Of a DNA stretch of 7,794 nucleotides, positions 6,163-7,794 are shown piece by piece (within the stretch, counting starts at the first letter, position 1; each line of letters opens with the position of its first letter). The notes beneath the pieces are model-generated. The model saw nothing but the letters and a program-made list of their open reading frames with translations, searched no databases and was not told the origin of the DNA. Source of the DNA: Pseudomonadota bacterium (GTDB lineage Bacteria; Pseudomonadota; Gammaproteobacteria; Burkholderiales; Gallionellaceae); assembly GCA_021783525.1 (NCBI GenBank), contig JAJXTT010000068.1, positions 1 through 7,794 of the forward strand, read 5' to 3'. The position numbers and the translations under genes were made by a program.

Positions 6163-6286
6163 CGCACCGCTTAAGCCCGTTCGCCCTGAGCTAGTCGAAG
6201 GTAATGCACTCTGGCGCATTGATTGATGATCGACCTCCGTTCATGGTTCGACAAGCTCACCACGAACGGAGGGCTTAAGCGGTACG
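6163..6286. repeat. Composite inverted repeat (REP pair) between convergent genes
   Basis: The outer arms are 6163-6178 and 6271-6286 (15 of 16 positions complementary; the inner 13, around ACCGCTTAAGCCC, are perfect). Just inside are two diverged copies of the dispersed repeat in opposite orientation: 6178-6201, reading CGTTCG-CCC-TGAGCT-A-GTCGAA, and 6237-6269 on the other strand, reading CGTTCG-TGG-TGAGCT-T-GTCGAA. A small stem (6203-6207 with 6216-6220) lies at the apex. 6240-6269 is identical to 54-83. The right arm includes the SDR stop codon (6275-6277). A long hairpin here could terminate or protect both the yqhD and SDR transcripts. Confidence 0.8.
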
Positions 6287-7102
6287 TACCTGAGTCGGTT
6301 CCGGCAGATATGCTTTTACCGCCTGCTCAGACCACTCCCACAAGCGCTGTGCCAGTTCCTGATCAAGCCCCTGCGCCGCTGCAGTCGCCACGTTGCAGTT
6401 GCTGAAATATCTTCCCGTCACTTTTTCCACTTCCGGTGATGTCGCCAGATACACCGAGGTCCGCGCACCGCTCGCTGCCGAGTCCCCCTGCATGCTGAAA
6501 GCCGCGTGCAGCAGCTTGGTGCCGACCACGCCCGGATGCAGGCTGTTCGACGTGAGCCAGGGGGCGCGCCGCGCCAGTTCGTTCGCAAACAGCATGTTGG
6601 CCAGCTTGGAATCGGCATACGCCTGGTAGCCGTCGAATTTTTTCCCGCCGCTCATCTTGTCGAGCGAGATATGCCCGTTCTTGTGCACCATCGAGCTGAC
6701 CGTGACCACGCGCGGTGCCTCCGACTTCTGCAGCAGCGGCAACAACAGGTTGGTCAGCAGGAAATGCGCAAGATGATTCACCGCCAGCGTCATCTCGAAC
6801 CCGTCGCGCGATGTCTTGCGTTCGGTCATGTAAACGCCCGCATTGTTGATCAGCACATCCAGCCGCGGCAGCCGCGCGGACAAATCCTGCGCCATGCGCG
6901 CCACGGCGGCCAGGTCGCCCAGATCGGCGCAGGCTGTCTCCAGGGGAGCATTGGGTGCAACGGCGTGCACGGCATCCATGGCACTCCTCGCCTTCTTCTG
7001 GTTGCGCCCATGCAGCACCAGCTCATGTCCCTGCCGCGCCAGTGCCTTTGCGGTCTCCAGGCCGATGCCGTCGGTCGCCCCGGTGATGAGTATCGTCTTC
7101 AT
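6275..7102 (-). CDS. Short-chain dehydrogenase/reductase (retinol-dehydrogenase-like SDR)
   Basis: This 275-aa protein is a classical-type SDR oxidoreductase. TGATDGIG, near the N-terminus, is the nucleotide-binding glycine motif. NNAG is about residues 86-89, the catalytic serine is in VVTVSSMVH (near 136-137), and the active-site YxxxK is YADSK (Tyr162, Lys166). HGRN after the second beta strand suggests NADP(H) preference, as arginine is common there. NHLAHFLLTNLLLPLL and LHPGVVGT resemble the retinol dehydrogenase/WWOX-like branch, but the substrate is unknown. I start at the ATG at 7102, which follows the acyP stop by 2 nt. A TTG two codons upstream (7108) would overlap that stop as TTGA and is also possible. 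Neither has a clear ribosome-binding site, so coupling to acyP is likely. The last codons and stop lie in or next to the arm of the composite repeat. Confidence 0.93.
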   Translation of the reverse strand: MKTILITGATDGIGLETAKALARQGHELVLHGRNQKKARSAMDAVHAVAPNAPLETACADLGDLAAVARMAQDLSARLPRLDVLINNAGVYMTERKTSRDGFEMTLAVNHLAHFLLTNLLLPLLQKSEAPRVVTVSSMVHKNGHISLDKMSGGKKFDGYQAYADSKLANMLFANELARRAPWLTSNSLHPGVVGTKLLHAAFSMQGDSAASGARTSVYLATSPEVEKVTGRYFSNCNVATAAAQGLDQELAQRLWEWSEQAVKAYLPEPTQVRTA

Positions 7103-7104
7103 GC

Positions 7105-7395
7105 TCAACCGATGATCTCGAAATCGGAGTAACTGCCGTCAGCGGACTCGATCTCGACTCGCATCACCTGGGCCTGTGCCGGCCCGCGTTTCGCCCAGCC
7201 CACGATCGCGTCGACTGCGCCGGGCTCGCCGTGCACGACCGCTTCCACGGCGCCGTCGCTGCGGTTCCGCACCCAGCCCGATACCGCCTGGAATTGCGCT
7301 TCCCGCTGCATCGACTGGCGAAAGAACACGCCCTGCACGCGGCCATGGATCACAAGGCGCAATGTTTTCAGGTTGGAAGCGGACGGGTTGGTCAT
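7105..7395 (-). CDS. acyP: Acylphosphatase
   Basis: This 96-aa protein hydrolyses the mixed anhydride bond of acyl phosphates such as carbamoyl phosphate or 1,3-bisphosphoglycerate. The signature IHGRVQGVFFRQSM (16-29) carries the phosphate-binding loop and catalytic Arg26. GWVRNRSDGAVEAVVHG carries catalytic Asn44. These match the Arg/Asn pair of vertebrate acylphosphatase. The length is typical, with a short extra N-terminus (MTNPSASNL). AGGAGT (7402-7407, minus strand) 6 nt before the ATG confirms the start. The stop is 2 nt before the SDR ATG, so the two genes are probably one transcript. The 136-bp gap to nfeD must hold the divergent promoters. On this strand TTGACG (7507-7502) resembles a -35 element but has no -10 at usual spacing. 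Confidence 0.96.
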   Translation of the reverse strand: MTNPSASNLKTLRLVIHGRVQGVFFRQSMQREAQFQAVSGWVRNRSDGAVEAVVHGEPGAVDAIVGWAKRGPAQAQVMRVEIESADGSYSDFEIIG

Positions 7396-7531
7396 ATCGG
7401 TACTCCTGCAATGGGATCATCCTAGCAGCGGACGCAAGGAATTCAAACAGCATCGGGATCACGTATTGATAATCCCGCCCCGCAGGCGCATGCTTAGATT
7501 TCGTCAACGATGGCTTCCCGAGGAGCACATC

Positions 7532-7794
7532 ATGAACAAGGTTATCGCGCTGCTGATGTCCGGCCTGTTCTTGATCGCCGGGACATGTCTGGCTGCACCT
7601 GCGCCTGTGGTGGTCGTACTCAACGTGGACGGCGCCATCAGTCCCGGCACTGCCGACTACATCGTGCGCGGGCTCAAATCGGCCGCAGCGGAATCGGCCC
7701 GGTTGGTCGTACTGAAGATGGACACGCCGGGCGGGCTGGATACGTCCATGCGCCAGATCATCAAGCAGATCATCGCTTCGCCGGTTCCCGTTGT
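7532..7794 (+). CDS. NfeD-family membrane-bound serine protease (ClpP class), 5' part
   Basis: The first 87 codons are present; the gene runs off the window edge. AGGAG (7521-7525) lies 6 nt before the ATG. The N-terminus MNKVIALLMSGLFLIAGTCLA is a signal peptide with cleavage near Ala21-Ala22. The mature start (VVVVLNVDGAISPGTADYIV) and LVVLKMDTPGGLD followed by MRQIIKQIIASPVPV are hallmarks of the long NfeD (1510-N type) proteases. These act on the periplasmic side of the inner membrane, and their partners are stomatin/prohibitin-like proteins. The Ser-Lys catalytic residues, membrane helices and C-terminal OB-fold domain would lie beyond the edge. Upstream, TTGATA (7466-7471) is a good -35 element, but I find no matching -10 at 16-18 nt. 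It is divergent from acyP. Confidence 0.9.
   Translation, partial: MNKVIALLMSGLFLIAGTCLAAPAPVVVVLNVDGAISPGTADYIVRGLKSAAAESARLVVLKMDTPGGLDTSMRQIIKQIIASPVPV

Noticed and set aside
6223..6405. A 60-codon plus-strand open frame starting inside the composite repeat.
   Set aside because: It reads through the repeat and the antisense of the SDR 3' end, has no ribosome-binding site or domain, and is proline/serine-rich as expected of antisense DNA.
7454..7475. GGGAT/ATCCC inverted pair between acyP and nfeD as an operator.
   Set aside because: Five-base arms with a 12-nt spacer are expected by chance.

Overview
The window is GC-rich and densely coded. Its genes point to a betaproteobacterium, most likely of the Nitrosomonadales/Gallionellaceae kind. 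The basis is the closeness of YajD and YqhD to proteobacterial homologues, and short palindromic repeats built on a CGTTCG-nnn-TGAGCT-n-GTCGAA core, which I associate with this group. The genus-level guess is inference from memory. I see no rRNA, tRNA, CRISPR array, transposase or phage gene.

Layout. (1) 30-83: a palindromic dispersed repeat. (2) 118-1947: a divergent redox-stress module. msrB, an exported methionine sulfoxide reductase B, is on the minus strand. On the plus strand is a translationally coupled pair, an ECF sigma factor and its six-helix NrsF/DUF1109 anti-sigma factor. The 121-bp region between them carries two tandem candidate ECF promoters pointing at msrB (GTAACT-N16-CGAA and ATAACT-N17-CGAA). 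(3) 2122-2880: a small winged-helix regulator and the HNH nuclease yajD. (4) 3050-4897: a PAS-GAF-PAS-GGDEF diguanylate cyclase. (5) 4989-6143: yqhD, an NADPH-dependent aldehyde reductase. (6) 6163-6286: a composite inverted repeat between convergent genes; one arm contains the stop codon of the next gene. (7) 7395-6275, minus strand: acyP (acylphosphatase) followed 2 nt later by a short-chain dehydrogenase, probably one transcript. (8) 7532 to the edge: the start of an NfeD-type membrane serine protease, cut off by the window.

How the genes fit together. The sigma/anti-sigma pair and msrB look like a small regulon for oxidised methionine outside the cytoplasm. The NrsF-like anti-sigma factor keeps only one of the two cysteines I recall as conserved in the family, so its sensing may differ. 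YqhD and the SDR are carbonyl-reducing enzymes that would fit an aldehyde or oxidative-stress setting, but nothing in the sequence ties them to the ECF regulon. All the genes belong to known families. The least explained parts are the promoter/sensor arrangement around msrB, the composite repeat at 6163-6286, and the small regulator with the palindrome before yajD. I do not see a clearly new system.
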